From the NCBI GenBank assembly GCA_948474755.1, contig CAOLHI010000954.1, positions 201,501-265,500 of the forward strand: DNA of 64,000 nt. The letters run 5' to 3'. Within the stretch, counting starts at the first letter, position 1; the number at the start of each line of letters is the position of its first letter. Below, piece after piece: positions 21,809-33,345 of this stretch. Source of the DNA: Ctenosaura bakeri (lineage: Eukaryota > Chordata > Lepidosauria > Squamata > Iguanidae). Position numbers and translations under genes: made by a program. A model generated the notes under the pieces. The model saw only the letters and a program-made list of their open reading frames with translations, had not been told where the DNA came from and did no database searches.

Positions 21809-21934
21809 TAGTCCCAACTAGAGTAGACCCATTGATTCAACAGGATTTTTGTTTGTTTGTTTGTTTTGTTTGTTTTGTTACTGTTGATTGAACTGTCAGC
21901 ACTTGATTCAATGGATCTACTATGCTTGGGACTA
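21809..21934. repeat. Fold-back element with GTTT-repeat loop
   Basis: The left arm (from TAGTCCCAACTAGAGTAGA) and right arm (to TACTATGCTTGGGACTA) are inverted copies of about 32 bases each. The loop holds a (GTTT)n run (21847-21880). It may be a small DNA transposon; no target duplication was identified. Confidence 0.7.
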
Positions 21935-22173
21935 TTTGCCTAATTTTGCAAAGCTTTTCATTGGGAAAGCCTCTGTATTCAAAAATTATGGTCTGATAAT
22001 AACAATAATACAATATGGTAGAGCTTGCCATTATAGAGTTGAAGTTTATTCAATGTGATGGCACTATATTTAGTGGTGAAACACTCTGTTCTTTCTGATC
22101 TAATATTTAATTCTTAGGCAACCTCACAGAATCTGAGAATCCTCAGAATCTAAGTTGGATTTACTTAGAATAA

Positions 22174-22375
22174 GGCCATTTCTGCACTACACTGTTACAG
22201 TGTTATTATTCCATTTTCAACATCCTGTAGAATTCTGAAGTTTGTAATTTACTGAGGCCCAAGAGCTCCCTGACTGAGAATTCTAAATGCCCCTCCGTAA
22301 ACTACAAACACCAGGATTCAATAGGATGCTGAAAGTGGAATAATAACACTATAACAGTATAATATGGAAATGGCC
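22174..22375. mobile_element. Hairpin MITE (202 bp)
   Basis: It starts GGCCATTTCTGCACTACAC and ends AATATGGAAATGGCC. TAA flanks both sides (22171-22173, 22376-22378). The arms mirror through an 'agagctcc' centre. Confidence 0.92.
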
Positions 22376-22429
22376 TAAGTGAAAGAAAGCCATTATCAGT
22401 GAAACAGTTCTATCCATAGGGATGGAAAG

Positions 22430-22985
22430 AATATTCAAACACATGCAAAGAATTGTTGAAAAACTTTTTTTTTTTGAATATTGAGAAATACTGATGAAAA
22501 GATTTTTGGACTGATAAGAATCTTTGCAGTTCAGGACTTATTCTGTGCAAAATTTGCATGCAGTTTTGTATTGAAAAAAAAAATACTTTTCTGCACAGAA
22601 ATATTATTTCCTGCACAAAAATTGCTGAAATTGGTGACATAGTCTACACAGAATTTTCACCAGGATGATTTGAAGAGAAAACAGCATTTTCTGCAGAGGA
22701 AACAGTTTGTACTGCACAACAAATAATATTTTTACGCTGCAGTATTATTTTTCTACACCGAAAAGTCTGTAACTAGGGACTCATCTTGTACAAAATTTGA
22801 GTCTAGGTGATTTGCATAGAAGACAATATTTCCTGGGCAGGGAACAGCATTTCCTACGCAAGAAATAATATTCATATGCCAAAGTATATTTTTCTGCACA
22901 GCAAATGTTCAGAAAAAATGCTAGTTTGTGTACAAAAAACACATACAAATGTCGCACAGAATATGTCCCAAATTACAAATAGGCT
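22430..22985. repeat. Degenerate internal repeat of 'tttcctgcac' and 'aataatattt' phrases
   Basis: Phrases such as 'atttcctgcacaaaaatt', 'gcattttctgcagaggaaac', 'aacagcatttcctacgcaag' and 'aaataatattcat' recur in order several times at irregular spacing, broken by 'gatgatttg' and 'ggtgatttg' words. This looks like an old tandem array or an element with internal repeats. I do not recognise the family. Confidence 0.5.
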
Positions 22986-22989
22986 TTGA

Positions 22990-23140
22990 ACAGTGCAAAA
23001 GAAATCTTCTTTGCACACAGCAAGTCCCAAGTTCACTCCCTGCAATCATCTGCTTAGATAGCAGAGTTGGAAAAGCCCGGCATCCTAGATGCTGCAATCA
23101 GTGCAGAGAAAACTTGGCTAGGTGGACCTTAGATTTGGAA
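22990..23140 (+). mobile_element. SINE head, truncated, tRNA-like
   Basis: A B-box-like AGTTCACTCCC (23030-23040) is followed by body sequence ending in 'aggtggacct'. It resembles the SINE directly after it and seems an internally deleted copy. Confidence 0.5.
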
Positions 23141-23144
23141 GCAA

Positions 23145-23335
23145 AATCACTTGGCATTAGACCATGTGCTTCTCATTCACAAGGTCCCAGGTTCAGTCCC
23201 TGCCATCTTCAGAAAAAACTAGGAAAAATTTTCATCTGAAACCTAGATGAGCTCTTGTAAGTCAGTGCAGACAATACTGAGGTACATGAGAAGATCAATC
23301 CAGCTTGTCTTGTCATCAATCATTCATCTTCCCTA
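23145..23335 (+). mobile_element. tRNA-derived SINE, squamate 'ggtcccaggttc' type
   Basis: The B box is GGTTCAGTCCC (23190-23200), the body has 'gtcagtgcagacaatactga', and the 3' part is degraded. A relative is at 61170-61335. Confidence 0.65.
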
Positions 23336-24349
23336 GGTAGGACACAGAATAAAGCTTCTTCTTTTCATACTAGGAAATGTGCAGGATAGAATGGGAGAAG
23401 ATGATCCAACAGGTGATCACGAACACTGTGAATGAAGATGGGACATTCTGTCAGTTTTGTCTTGATTGGATTTCTGGAAATCTCAAAAGTAATCACAGTT
23501 CCACACTGGGCTACAAATTTTCTCCCCCAACCATCATTTATTTCCACATGGAAATCTCTGCACATTTTGCTACACATTTTGTTATAGCATATCTATTTTT
23601 ACACCTTGTTCTGATGCCTTAAAATGTGTGTGCATTTTTCTAATATATAGATTTTTAGTTGCATATGTATTTCAAATGTAGAGATGGGTTGTTGTTTTTT
23701 TTGCTTTTTTCCCTTTGCTGAAATGTATCACAAGCCTCTGAATTTTATGGTTTTCTGAGGCCATTTGCACTTTGTCTTGTTATCTATTTCAGGAGATACA
23801 TAATGGATATTTTCATAGAGATATGCAAATACAATGAATTTCTTTTCCACTCCTAATGTTAAAGTGTGGCAAAAAAGCAAACAGAAATGACTTGAGGGCA
23901 CACAACAACAATAATGCATTCTTACCGATAACTATGTAAATACCACCCCAGTTTGTTCATCTTCTGTTCAAGGCACAACAAGGAGGCTATTTCCACCCTG
24001 TTCCTGCTAGTGAGTGAGGCTACAACAGCTAGAAGCAAGACCCCTGTTGCAAGTCCTAGTTCTGTTTTCTCTTGTTGGTGAGAGAGAATGGAAATACCAT
24101 CATTCTTGCACCCTTAACTGAATCTGAATTGCCCTCCTTTACCCAATCTGGAGGCTGGTTCTTAGGGTGGGATGAGAAGGGTAGGTTTGAGTCCTGATTC
24201 ATTACCCAGTTATGCAGATATAACTAAGCCACTAATCTAGGATATTGGCAATGGCTTTTTATTAAAGACTTTGAATCCTAATTGATTTATTAAAAAATGT
24301 ACCTGCACATAGTTTTAAATTGTTTAAACCTTTCAAACAATTTCAATCT
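23336..24349. other. No gene; unrecognised sequence, SINE tail at about 23887-23917
   Basis: The words 'aatgacttgagggcacacaa' and 'caacaataatg' near 23890 look like the last bases of a SINE whose body is gone. Otherwise nothing is recognised. Confidence 0.45.
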
Positions 24350-24475
24350 GTTGTTCAGTCTATTTTAAATTGGTTCAAATGTTTGAAGTTTTATTATTAT
24401 TTTTTTATACTGCTTAAATGGAATTTAACTGGAATTCTGCATTCTAGGGGTGGGATATAAATAAATAAATAACCC
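24350..24475 (+). mobile_element. L2-like 3' untranslated end with (AAAT)n tail
   Basis: The T-rich untranslated stretch followed by 'aggggtgggatataaataaa' is the standard L2 tail wording. Only the end is present. Confidence 0.6.
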
Positions 24476-26179
24476 CACTATGGCAGGCAATAAAACTATC
24501 AGCTAGGGAAAGGGTCCCCCCACACACACACACACACAAGAAATGAGTGATATAATTCATAGGAACAATCTCTGGCACAAGTACTATGAAAATATATAAG
24601 AAGTACACAATAGCACACCCATGAATAACACCTAATGATGTGAAGGGGGTTGATAGCTTAAAACAGCTTTAGGGGCTAGGCTGCAAACATTTCAGAAGTG
24701 TATCAAATTGAGCATTAGTGTGGTTCTGCCTATATTCTTTGATTCTTGATGTATTACAGAGCTTTTTTTTAAAAAAAATATTAAAACAATTAAGTGGTGT
24801 GTGTGTGTGTATGTTGGGGGGAGGAAGGCAGGAGGTTACCCTGTTTTCCTCTTTGCCAAAGTCCTTCTGAGTAGCATGTTTGGCAGCCACCAAATGACAT
24901 GGCCTGAACAGAGTTGATTTTGACGAAGCCTCTGGGATGTGTTAAAAAGTAAACCAGATCAAATCACGTACTGGAAAGCATAACTCAATCAAGAAAAACT
25001 GGATGATTAAGGGTGACATGGGCAAGGCAAGCTTTGCCAGAGCTCAGGGTAAATATTTGTATCCGTGTGAAGTGAAAGCTTCACATCGCTGATGTCAAGC
25101 AGCTGGAATTTTCAATGTTTATAAACTTTTGTTGTTATAGTTGGGTTTTGGCAGAAAAGTTACCAAAGATGGGGAGATGGAGAGATTGTGTGTGTGTGTG
25201 TGTGATTGAGAGAGTGAGTACTTGGGTAGGAGAATGGTAGAATTTAACTTCCCTGACATTTGAATTTTGGTATGGCAGCAAAATAAATAAGAATATAAGT
25301 ATGTGCCTGTATTTTTTTCTCTCTTAAAAACAATTATATTAACTTCTGAGCCCTTGAAACAAATATAGGTCAACTGCAAACACGTTGGATTAATCCAGTA
25401 TCAAAAAACAGAAGAGTCAAATCTCCACTTACATTGCAGGATCTTTCACACAACCACATTAAAGCAAGTGTGATATAAGCTTAAGGGAGCAATGTGAATG
25501 CACTGTAGTTTCTGCACCATACTAGTATTCACAGATAACTCTAGCAAGTGAGCCAAGCCAGACTATTGCTGAAGGACCTGCATTTCCATTCCCAGTTATG
25601 CTAACAGCATCAGCTGTAAACTTCATTCAGAGGATTTTGTCAGGAGGAAATTATATTTGGCTAATTTTATTGTGTTTATTTATTTGTAAAAAAAAAAATG
25701 TAAAGTGGGTATTTGTATTGTTTCTCTCAAAACAACGAGAAATAAAATAATCAGTTCTTTAAAGCGGTCTCTTTTTTAAAGAAAGAGAAAGAGAGAGAGA
25801 GAGAACAGTAGCCACAATAATATCTCACTTGGAGTCACAGCAGTGAGAAATTTAATCACCAACATAAAATCAAACCAGATTGTTGGAAGTGTAGGAGCAA
25901 CATTTCCTGCCTATAATTTTGTTTGGCTTCATAAGAATGCTGTATTGTCAATAATGTTCTTCATGTATTATTTAAAGGAAAGGAGTACCAGGCAATTACT
26001 GGAGTCTGGTGTTGCATTCCTGGCCCTGTCTCAAGCTTTGGGCACATCTTGGCCCTGCCTCTGGCCATCAACACATCAGCATTAACACCTTCATTGAAGA
26101 AGCTTAGGCATGATCAAGATCTCAGGAAAAGTCTTCAGTATGATTACTCTAAGTATCAAGATCAAGGAAAGTAATAATA
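24476..26179. other. No gene; simple repeats only
   Basis: CA/GT runs lie at about 24522-24538, 24796-24812 and 25184-25203, and a GA run at 25777-25804. I recognise no gene or repeat family. Confidence 0.5.
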
Positions 26180-27085
26180 CCACACTATGCTGCTTTGGTT
26201 GGACCTAACCTGGAATACTGTGTCTAGTTCTGGACACCACAGGTCAAAAAGGACATTGACAAGCTGAAATGTGTCCAGGGAGGGCAACCAAAGGGTCCGG
26301 AAACCATGTCCTATGAGGAGGCGCTTTTAAGGAGGTTAAGAGGTGACAATAATACTCATGTTTAAATGTTTGAAGGGATGCCACGTTGAAGATGGAGCAA
26401 GCTTGTTTTCTGCTGCTCCAGACACTAAGGCCCTTTCTGCACCTTACCTTCTTCCGGCGCTGGGGTGCAGGGATTGCATGAGCAGCCTCCGGCGAGAGGC
26501 TCTCACATCCAGAGTTCTTCGGCTCCACACAAGCTGCCTGCTCATGTGAGAGCCCCGCCTCTTCCTTCCGCAGTGCAGCCTGGGAGTTTTCCAAGGCTGC
26601 GCTGGGGCAGAAGCATGACTGGAGTGGCTCTGGAGGCTCCGCATGCCAGGTAAGTGCATGCAGGGCCCAGGAGCAATGCACCGTGCACCATTTTTGGATT
26701 TTAGCCAAAAATGAAAAGGTGCATGATCAGTGCCTGCCAGCCCCTGGAGCATCACACGATTGTGAGTACGTTGTGCAGATTGCTCCTCACAGTTGCACAA
26801 TGTTCCAGGTGCCCTTTCATATGGCAAATGCCATGCGGAAAGGGCCGAGGACATGGAGCAATGGATTCAAGCTACTGGAAAAGAGATTTCAACTAAGCAG
26901 ACTGTAAGAGCTATTCGACAGTGGAATATGCTGCCCCAGACTGTGGTGGAGTCACCTTCTTTGGAGGTTTTTAAGCAGAGGCTGGATGGCTATTTGCTGC
27001 CCGTGCTTTGAATGTGTATTCCTGCATGACAGGGTGTTGGACACGATGGTAATTGTGGATTCTTCCTACTCTGTGATTCTATGTG
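26180..27085 (+). mobile_element. CR1 LINE 3' end, split by a MITE
   Basis: The left part has the CR1 phrases 'ctggaatactgtgtctagtt', 'acattgacaagctgaaatgt' and 'gcaagcttgttttctgctgc'. The right part resumes with 'gagcaatggattcaagctac', 'ctgtggtggagtcaccttct' and 'tttaagcagaggctggatgg', and ends in 'tctgtgattctatg'. The halves join across the MITE at 26429-26846, so the MITE came later. The frame is broken, so it is not functional. Confidence 0.93.
26429..26846 (-). mobile_element. 0.4-kb MITE, copy 3, inside CR1
   Basis: Ends GGCCCTTTCTGCACCTTACC and CATGCGGAAAGGGCC. Read on the reverse strand, its internal order matches copy 2 at 18285. The central palindrome (ATTTTTGGA...AGCCAAAAAT, 26690-26712) is kept. 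Flanking triplets TAA and GAG no longer match; the CR1 consensus there suggests an original TAG. Confidence 0.88.
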
Positions 27086-27525
27086 GATATGCAAAAGCAT
27101 CTTGGACATGCAGCACTCCTGGTAGTAGGGCAAGAGAAGGAGTGTGCCTTCATCACAGAACATCCCTCTCATGAGTAAGCTATGAAGAAGATTATAAAGG
27201 GGGTTTATTGGCTATGTAACATTCTCCTGAGTCTGAGTTCAATTCTAAGAAGAAAAATCTGTTTTTACACTTGCCTTTAGGGTTTCCAGATCTCAGGACC
27301 AGGCTCTAAGTCTCCAGTTTTCATGAGTAATCTCAAGGAAAGAGATAAGGGTAAATCCATACAAATTCTCCAGTATTAGTGGGCTCAGCTATTGACAAGA
27401 AGAAATTACCACGTGCAAATCTCCAGCTCAACTAGAAGATCACCAGCTTGATACAACTGGAAAGGCTTATTTGATTTCTTGCTACAACTCACAAAGTCTC
27501 TTTAGGAGGTCAATGTACTCACTGA
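27086..27525. other. No recognised feature
   Basis: No gene or repeat family recognised. Confidence 0.5.
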
Positions 27526-27957
27526 GGCCCTTTTCGCACTTTTTTTTTTTTTTTTGTGCAAGCACCACTTGAGCACCGCACAAATGGGAGCGCCGCTGAG
27601 CACGATGCACTCCCACTTGTGCGGCGCTCACGATGCTGGAGTGGGGCGGGGGTGTATTTTTTGATTTTCGGCTTGAAGCCAAAAATAGCCCACGCATGCG
27701 CAATGCTTGTGCTGTGCTCGCGCACTTACCTCCGTGCAGTGCGTCGGTGAGCCGGACGGGAAGCGCTTCCTTTCCCTGCGGAGTCTACAGCTCCCACAGT
27801 GCCCTGTGGAAGGAAGGAAGGGGCGCTTGTGCGACGGTCGCGTCATCACGAAGCGCCCTGCGGAAGGAAGGAGGGGGAAGCAGCAGCATTGTGAAAGAGG
27901 CTTCTCGCGCAAGACGGCCTCCCCCATCGCTGGAGAAGGTAAGATGCGAAAAGGGTC
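27526..27957 (+). mobile_element. 0.4-kb MITE, copy 4, CpG-rich
   Basis: Ends are GGCCCTTTTCGCAC and GATGCGAAAAGGGTC. A run of 16 or more T follows the left end. A subterminal inverted repeat (gagcaccgcacaaatgggag / ctcccacttgtgcggcgctc, 27572-27631) and the central palindrome (27664-27686) are clear. Flanking triplets TGA and TTA differ by one base. Many CG dinucleotides remain, which suggests a fairly young copy. Confidence 0.9.
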
Positions 27958-30590
27958 TTACTTTGCTTCCTCTTTCTGCTCTGCATTCACCTTCTGGTTA
28001 GAAGCAAATGGATGAATGTAAATATTCTTTATCCTGTCTCCAGTGAGAAGGAACAACACCTTCATTTCAAATGTTGTTTTCCAAACAGGAAAATATATTC
28101 TCTTCTGTGTGTGGGGGTGTATGTGTGGTTAGAATGGCAAGCTGTGATCAACTGCGATTGGGATTTAGTGCATAATGCTTCATAACTTCTCCCAGGGTCC
28201 ATCCCTAGGTTTAAGGTTTTGGCCAAAAAGCCTTGGGCCCTGGAATGGTCCTCAACAGGCAATCCTAGTTGCCTCACTCTTCTCAGGCCAGCAATAGTTA
28301 CCTCTTTGCCCTCCTCAAAGATAGGTTTTTGATATCATTTTGGATAGGAGAGATGGGGAATGGCAACTAGAAAGGGATTGCTTTACCTTTTACCCCCCCC
28401 CCAAATCTTTTCCAGATTCCAGAGCAAGCTGAAGAGTGTATGCCTATTGCTATTCAACTTACTGCCAGATTTCTAAAATGCAATCCACCCAGGGTGGGCA
28501 AAGTGATGACTTGAGGCTGCATAAGGTCTCCTCAGGCTGTTTTTAGATCTCCTGATTCCTTCTAGACTCTTTGGACTGCCCCTTTCCTCTACAAAAAAAG
28601 CAAGGGAGACAGTGATTCCTCTCCTAGAAATCTACAGAAAGAGAGAGAGAGAGAGAATTTTTTTTTTCAAGACCAGAAGCTGACCCTCTTGTTACTTCTA
28701 CACATTTTGTCTTTGTTCTCTAACATTTGGAGAGTCATTCATGTGGTCCCTGCAAAGGCTGGTCATGAGGCAGAAAAATGGTCCCTGGACTTGCTGAAGC
28801 TACTCACTTCATCAAGTGCTCTGAAGTACAATATCCTTTTGAACCCATGTTATGGCGGAGAACCAATATCTTATGTTTAAAAAGTATTTTCTTACATATG
28901 CAAACTTTACATTTCTGATCCTTCTCCCTTAGAGACAAAATGTTTTTAACAGAAGTCCTACATTCAATAAGGGTAGGTGGGTGGGTGAGAAGCAAGATGT
29001 TGACCTACTTGAGGACAGAACCCTGTACTTTTTGGGATTGTGTCCATTAGCCTTAAGAAGATAAACTCATAGGCCAATGAAGCTCTTTCACATCTTTCCC
29101 TTCTCATGCAGTTAAACTGAAGCTATGGATGTGTATTCTTGCATTTTTTGCAATATCTTACTGAATAGATTAGCTTATTAGAGCATCTCAAGGGGTTGGA
29201 GATGGGAGTTTAATCTCCAGCTATTTCTTTCTCTGTATATGGAAAAAAATCAGGATTCCAATGCTAAGTAATATTTTCTCAAATAATAATAAAAAAAATC
29301 TCTTGCATTGAGCCATAAGCTGTACATTACACATAATATAGGAGGCAAGGTCTTCATATGACAATTTAAGGGGTTGATCCAAAGACTATTGAAGTCAATG
29401 GGAATTTTTGGGGATTAAGTCTTCCATGATCCAGTATCAAAAGAATATATTTCGAGATGAGATGGACACGTTTTATTTCTAGACAAATTCCTCCTCCGTG
29501 GATGAGAGCTTAGCAAACGGATAGTTTGTATGTGTATGGAAATGGGTGGTGGAGCGGGGGGAGGTGAGAGAAGCTGGGCAAATAAATTAAGGAAGCAGAT
29601 GAGCTTTACAGCTCTTATTACTCCAGGCAGAGAATATACTGAAGCAGCTTTGAAGGTCTTTGAGAAGAGTTGTTTCTATTTTGATCTGGTGGGAAGTTGC
29701 ATTCTATAAAGCTAAGGCCTTTCAGAAAAAGGGACTTTAAACTGGTGCAAGAGAACTCAGCGGGCTAAAGTGAAAACAAAACACCCCTAACATAAGGTAT
29801 TCAGTAAGGGTATTATAATTAGAATTCCCCCAATGATATTGCTGGTAACAAAGACATAGGACTGCTTTAGGCTGCGAAGTGTTTGAAGAATAAAGCAGGC
29901 AGAGAAAATCAAGGGTACCACAGAGATTGTTGGGTAAATGTGGCTGAAATTTGACTGCTTGGTAGGAGGGACAATGAAGTTTGTTCCCAGACACTTGTAT
30001 CTGAAGTTTTAGGCAGAAAGAGAAAAGAGAAAGAGAGAAACAACTAGGCAAATTCTTTCTGTACCCAACTGGTATGTTCTTTTATCTCTTTCACCTTCCA
30101 CTATCCTAGGGTCTAACTACGCAGGGTCAGATATATACCTTACTTCCAGCAATAACCCTCATTTGGTACCAGTCTCAGATCTTTTTGTTTGCTGAGAGTT
30201 ATAACTTGGGATAAAACCAACACAGTATTATCCTGGGCTTTTTAAAATAACAGAGTATTATCCTGGGCTTTTTTTCTGTACATTTTTTTCTCTGAGTGCA
30301 CTCTGCCCATGTTAGAATCAAAGTTCACCAAGTAGGAAAGGACACATTAAGGTGGCGGGGGGGGTGCTACCTGAATCATTACCTGACCTTTGGGCCTATC
30401 CATGACCTCAAAGATTTCACAGATGAAATCTGGGACCCATATGGGCAAGTAATATCTGACTGTGATCAAGATGGCAAAAGTTATTAATGAGGAAGTACAT
30501 ACAGGATAGGAGAGGCTGAAACAATTTGTTTGTCTGTGAGCCTATTAGGAAAGGCAAGATTCCACCATCTTTCCCCTGCTGAGTTAATTG
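27958..30590. other. No gene; unrecognised sequence
   Basis: Only short homopolymers (C8 near 28394, T9 near 28661) and a GA run (28638-28656) stand out. Frames of 60-104 residues have no family resemblance. A direct duplication of 'cagtattatcctgggctttt' lies at 30223 and 30253. Confidence 0.55.
30221..30275 (+). repeat. 30-bp tandem duplication (about 1.8 units)
   Basis: A unit starting cacagtattatcctgggctt recurs 30 bases later as cagagtattatcctgggctt, with one base changed in the shared part. Confidence 0.85.
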
Positions 30591-30594
30591 ACTA

Positions 30595-30740
30595 GAAACT
30601 ACTTTTGTACTTTGAACTCAGTTTACAGCAACTGAAGTAAGCAGAGGACAAAGGGTGAAAGCAGGAGGAGGAGGAGAGAAATTGGGACATTTTAAAAGCA
30701 GTTGAAGAAGCATGATGACAGAAAATTGGAGAGCAAGCCA
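30595..30740 (+). repeat. Unclassified dispersed repeat, family A
   Basis: It matches 6205-6300 ('tttgtactttgaactcagtt', 'gcagaggacaaaggg') and the reverse strand of 4800-4965. It abuts the Tigger-like element. Confidence 0.5.
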
Positions 30741-30787
30741 TTCCTTTTCTTTTTGTCCTGAGGTGCCATTTTTTTCCCTTTGTGTGT

Positions 30788-31296
30788 CATATTCTTGCAA
30801 ATGCTCCACATTTGTGGGTTTGACTTTCATAAATTTGATTATTTGCAAATTAGTTCAACCGCTGCCTCCCCACCTCAGGTGCTTCTTTTCTGGGGGAAAC
30901 CACAGCTTCAATGAAGCTATATAGCTCCTCCACCACCCCCAGCTGTGGCCTGGCCATCTAAAGATGGCTCACAGCCCAACTTCTCAGCACCACAAACCCT
31001 CACTCAATGCCCCCACAATAACCAAGGAAGGAGATGGGTGAGAGAGACATAAAGTATAAGTCCACCATGCCAACCCATCCTTCTCCCCCCTCCTTTTCCT
31101 GACCTGGGCCATTTCCGCACTAGACTGTTATAGCGCAGTAATAGCCTAGTGCGGAAATGGCCCTGGTTGGGACCTGGGTGTCCCCTCTCCCCACCACGCC
31201 TTGGCTGTCTTCCAACAGACATGCACACACATTTTGATTTTTCCACTTTGGTGAGAGTTCCATGCCCCCAACCCTAGCAAATGTGAAGGACCACCT
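30788..31296. mobile_element. Tigger/pogo-like element, second copy
   Basis: Phrases run parallel to the element at 13493: 'tttgtgggtttgactttcat', 'cccacctcaggtgcttcttt', 'tttcctgacctgggcc' and, at the right end, 'accctagcaaatgtgaag'. The right end CCACCTG is followed by TA (31297-31298). The left end is worn. It contains a 56-bp MITE remnant at 31107. Confidence 0.72.
31107..31162. mobile_element. Hairpin MITE reduced to its ends (56 bp)
   Basis: GGCCATTTCCGCACTAGACT is followed almost at once by the mirror end GCCTAGTGCGGAAATGGCC. CTG flanks both sides (31104-31106, 31163-31165), as in the sister element at 13851. Confidence 0.9.
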
Positions 31297-31298
31297 GT

Positions 31299-31588
31299 AT
31301 TAGCAAATTCCCTGTTTATTTTCATCCAGGGTGTATGGAAAGAGAGCAACCCTGTCTGAATACAGGATTCACATGTGCACATGTTTACTTGAGGCTGCAT
31401 TTATCTAGCAGTTGACTTTCATGTATGATCTCAAAGTAAAGCAAATCAATTCTGAAATAAAACTTAATAGCCCCCACCACCTGCTATATGTGTAAATGGG
31501 GCGTCAAAGGATTGAGACATAGGAAGCTGTACTACTTAGTCCCAAGCATACTTCTCATGCTTTAGGTATGGACATCTACAGAGAAGAA

Positions 31589-31623
<35 letters not shown>

Positions 31624-32261
31624 GACTTTCTGGCAGTTGACACTCTGCTCAGTTGAAGCCCCAGCATCCAGTGAAGCATATGCTCATAATGAACAAGATG
31701 CAGGGGCTTTCTCCTGGCAAATATCCGTGCCTAACACGCAGTCATTGGAGGTCAAGCAAGAAAGATATGTGGCCAGCAGTTCATCTGTACTGCACCGTGA
31801 TCACATGGAGATTCCATGGTTTGAAACTTTCAAGGCAAGATTCAATATGACAAACTCAGAAAAGCTCTTTTAAAGTTTGTACTGATTAAGATACAGTGAC
31901 TTGCTCTGAAACTCCTTTTCACAACATACGTAATTTGCAATGCTCATTTTTGGGAAAGACACTGCTCAAATTCATGTTGCCTACTTGTACCAAAGTACAA
32001 TTGTCTACCCAACATGGTGTGTTGATGACCAACATGGATATTTGTAGCCTTGTCTGTTTGACTTTTTCTTATTTCATCTTCTTATAATGCTCACCAACAT
32101 AACCATTGCTTACTTGAACAAACAGAAATTAAGTGGACTGAACATGCGAACAATTAAAACGAAGATAATGCCACTGAACAAAGAGAACTACCTAGCATGT
32201 AAGTAAATTTTAAAAATGTTTATATTGTATAGTTTTAACAGAGAAACAATGGCTACTAGCC
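31299..32261. other. No gene; (GT)n run
   Basis: A (GT)n run stands at 31592-31620. A frame around it (101 residues) is not a gene. No named repeat recognised. Confidence 0.5.
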
Positions 32262-33340
32262 ATAATGCATATATGCTCTTCAATGTGAAGCTGCTGGGGA
32301 ACATCATTAGGGGCTTTGAAATTGAATGTCATCAGTATGTTGATGACCCTCAGCTCTGTATTTCCTTATCATTGGAGTCTGCTAGACCAGGCAGGTATTG
32401 CATGAGTACCTGGCTGCCGTAATGGGTTGGATGAGAGCAAATAAACTGAGGCTGAATCCTGCTAAAATGGAGGTTCTGTGAATTTGTGGTTCTCATGTCC
32501 AGGAACTGGGTAAACAGCTTCTCCTGGATGGAGGTACATTCCACCTGAAGAAACAGACATGTAGCTTGAGAATATGCCTAACTCCATTCTTGTGGTTGGG
32601 GGCCCAAGTGGACTCTGTGGCTCAGTGTGCTTGGTCCCAGTTTCAAATGGTGCACCAGCTATAGCCCTTCCTGGATTGAGATAACCTAGCCACAGTAGTT
32701 CAAGTACTAGTAACTTCCCAATTGGAATATTGTAACACACTCAACATGGGGTAGCTCTTGAAGAAGACATGGAAACCACAGCTGGTGCACAATGCTGCAG
32801 CTCATCTGCTGATTGAAATACTGTTTAAACAGCACATAAGGCAAGTCTTAAAAGAATTGTATTGACTACCAGTACACTTTTGGTCTTAATTCAATACTTA
32901 ATTTAATACATCTGTGGTCATTTAATGTTCTATTGAAGGCTCAATACCTGAGGGAGTGCCATTCCCTATATTTGCCTGCCTGAGGACTGAGTTCTGGTGG
33001 GTTCTCCTCTATGTCCCACCAATGAGGCCAGCACACTTAGTTAGGGCTTGACAGAGGACCTTTTCAGCCATGGCACCCCAGTTGTGGAATGACCTCCCCT
33101 TTGAAGCCCAATTGGCACCAACACTGCTTTCATTTAGGAATTACATGAAGACTTCTCTGTTCATCAAATTTTTAAAATTTTAATCTTTTGAATGTGTTTT
33201 CACTCATTGTTATATTTAACATGTTTTTGGTATACTTAAGTTATTTTCATTGTTTTAAACTATTTTAATTTTACTTGTAAGCTTCCCTAAGATCTTTTTG
33301 ATATAGGCAGGGTAGAAATATTTTAATTAATTAATAAATA
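32262..33340 (+). mobile_element. L2 LINE fragment with RT motif
   Basis: The translation of 32262-32400 reads FNVKLLGNIIRGFEIECHQY followed by VDDPQLCISL, the L2 reverse-transcriptase block with the catalytic YxDD motif at 32336-32347 (Y-V-D-D). Downstream comes the L2 C-terminal wording (leu-trp-asn-asp near 33090) and a 3' tail with (TTAA)n/(TAAA) at 33322-33339. Stops and frame breaks are present throughout, so it is a dead copy. Confidence 0.88.
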
Positions 33341-33345
33341 TTCCA

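Noticed and set aside
22430..22985. CRISPR-like array
   Set aside because: Spacing and repeats are irregular and degenerate, and the window is vertebrate DNA.
26244..26708. 154-residue minus-strand frame as a gene
   Set aside because: It runs from antisense CR1 into a MITE, so it is a chance frame through two transposons.
27526..27957. CpG island promoter of a gene
   Set aside because: The CpG-rich block coincides exactly with a MITE whose other copies are also CpG-rich; no exon follows.
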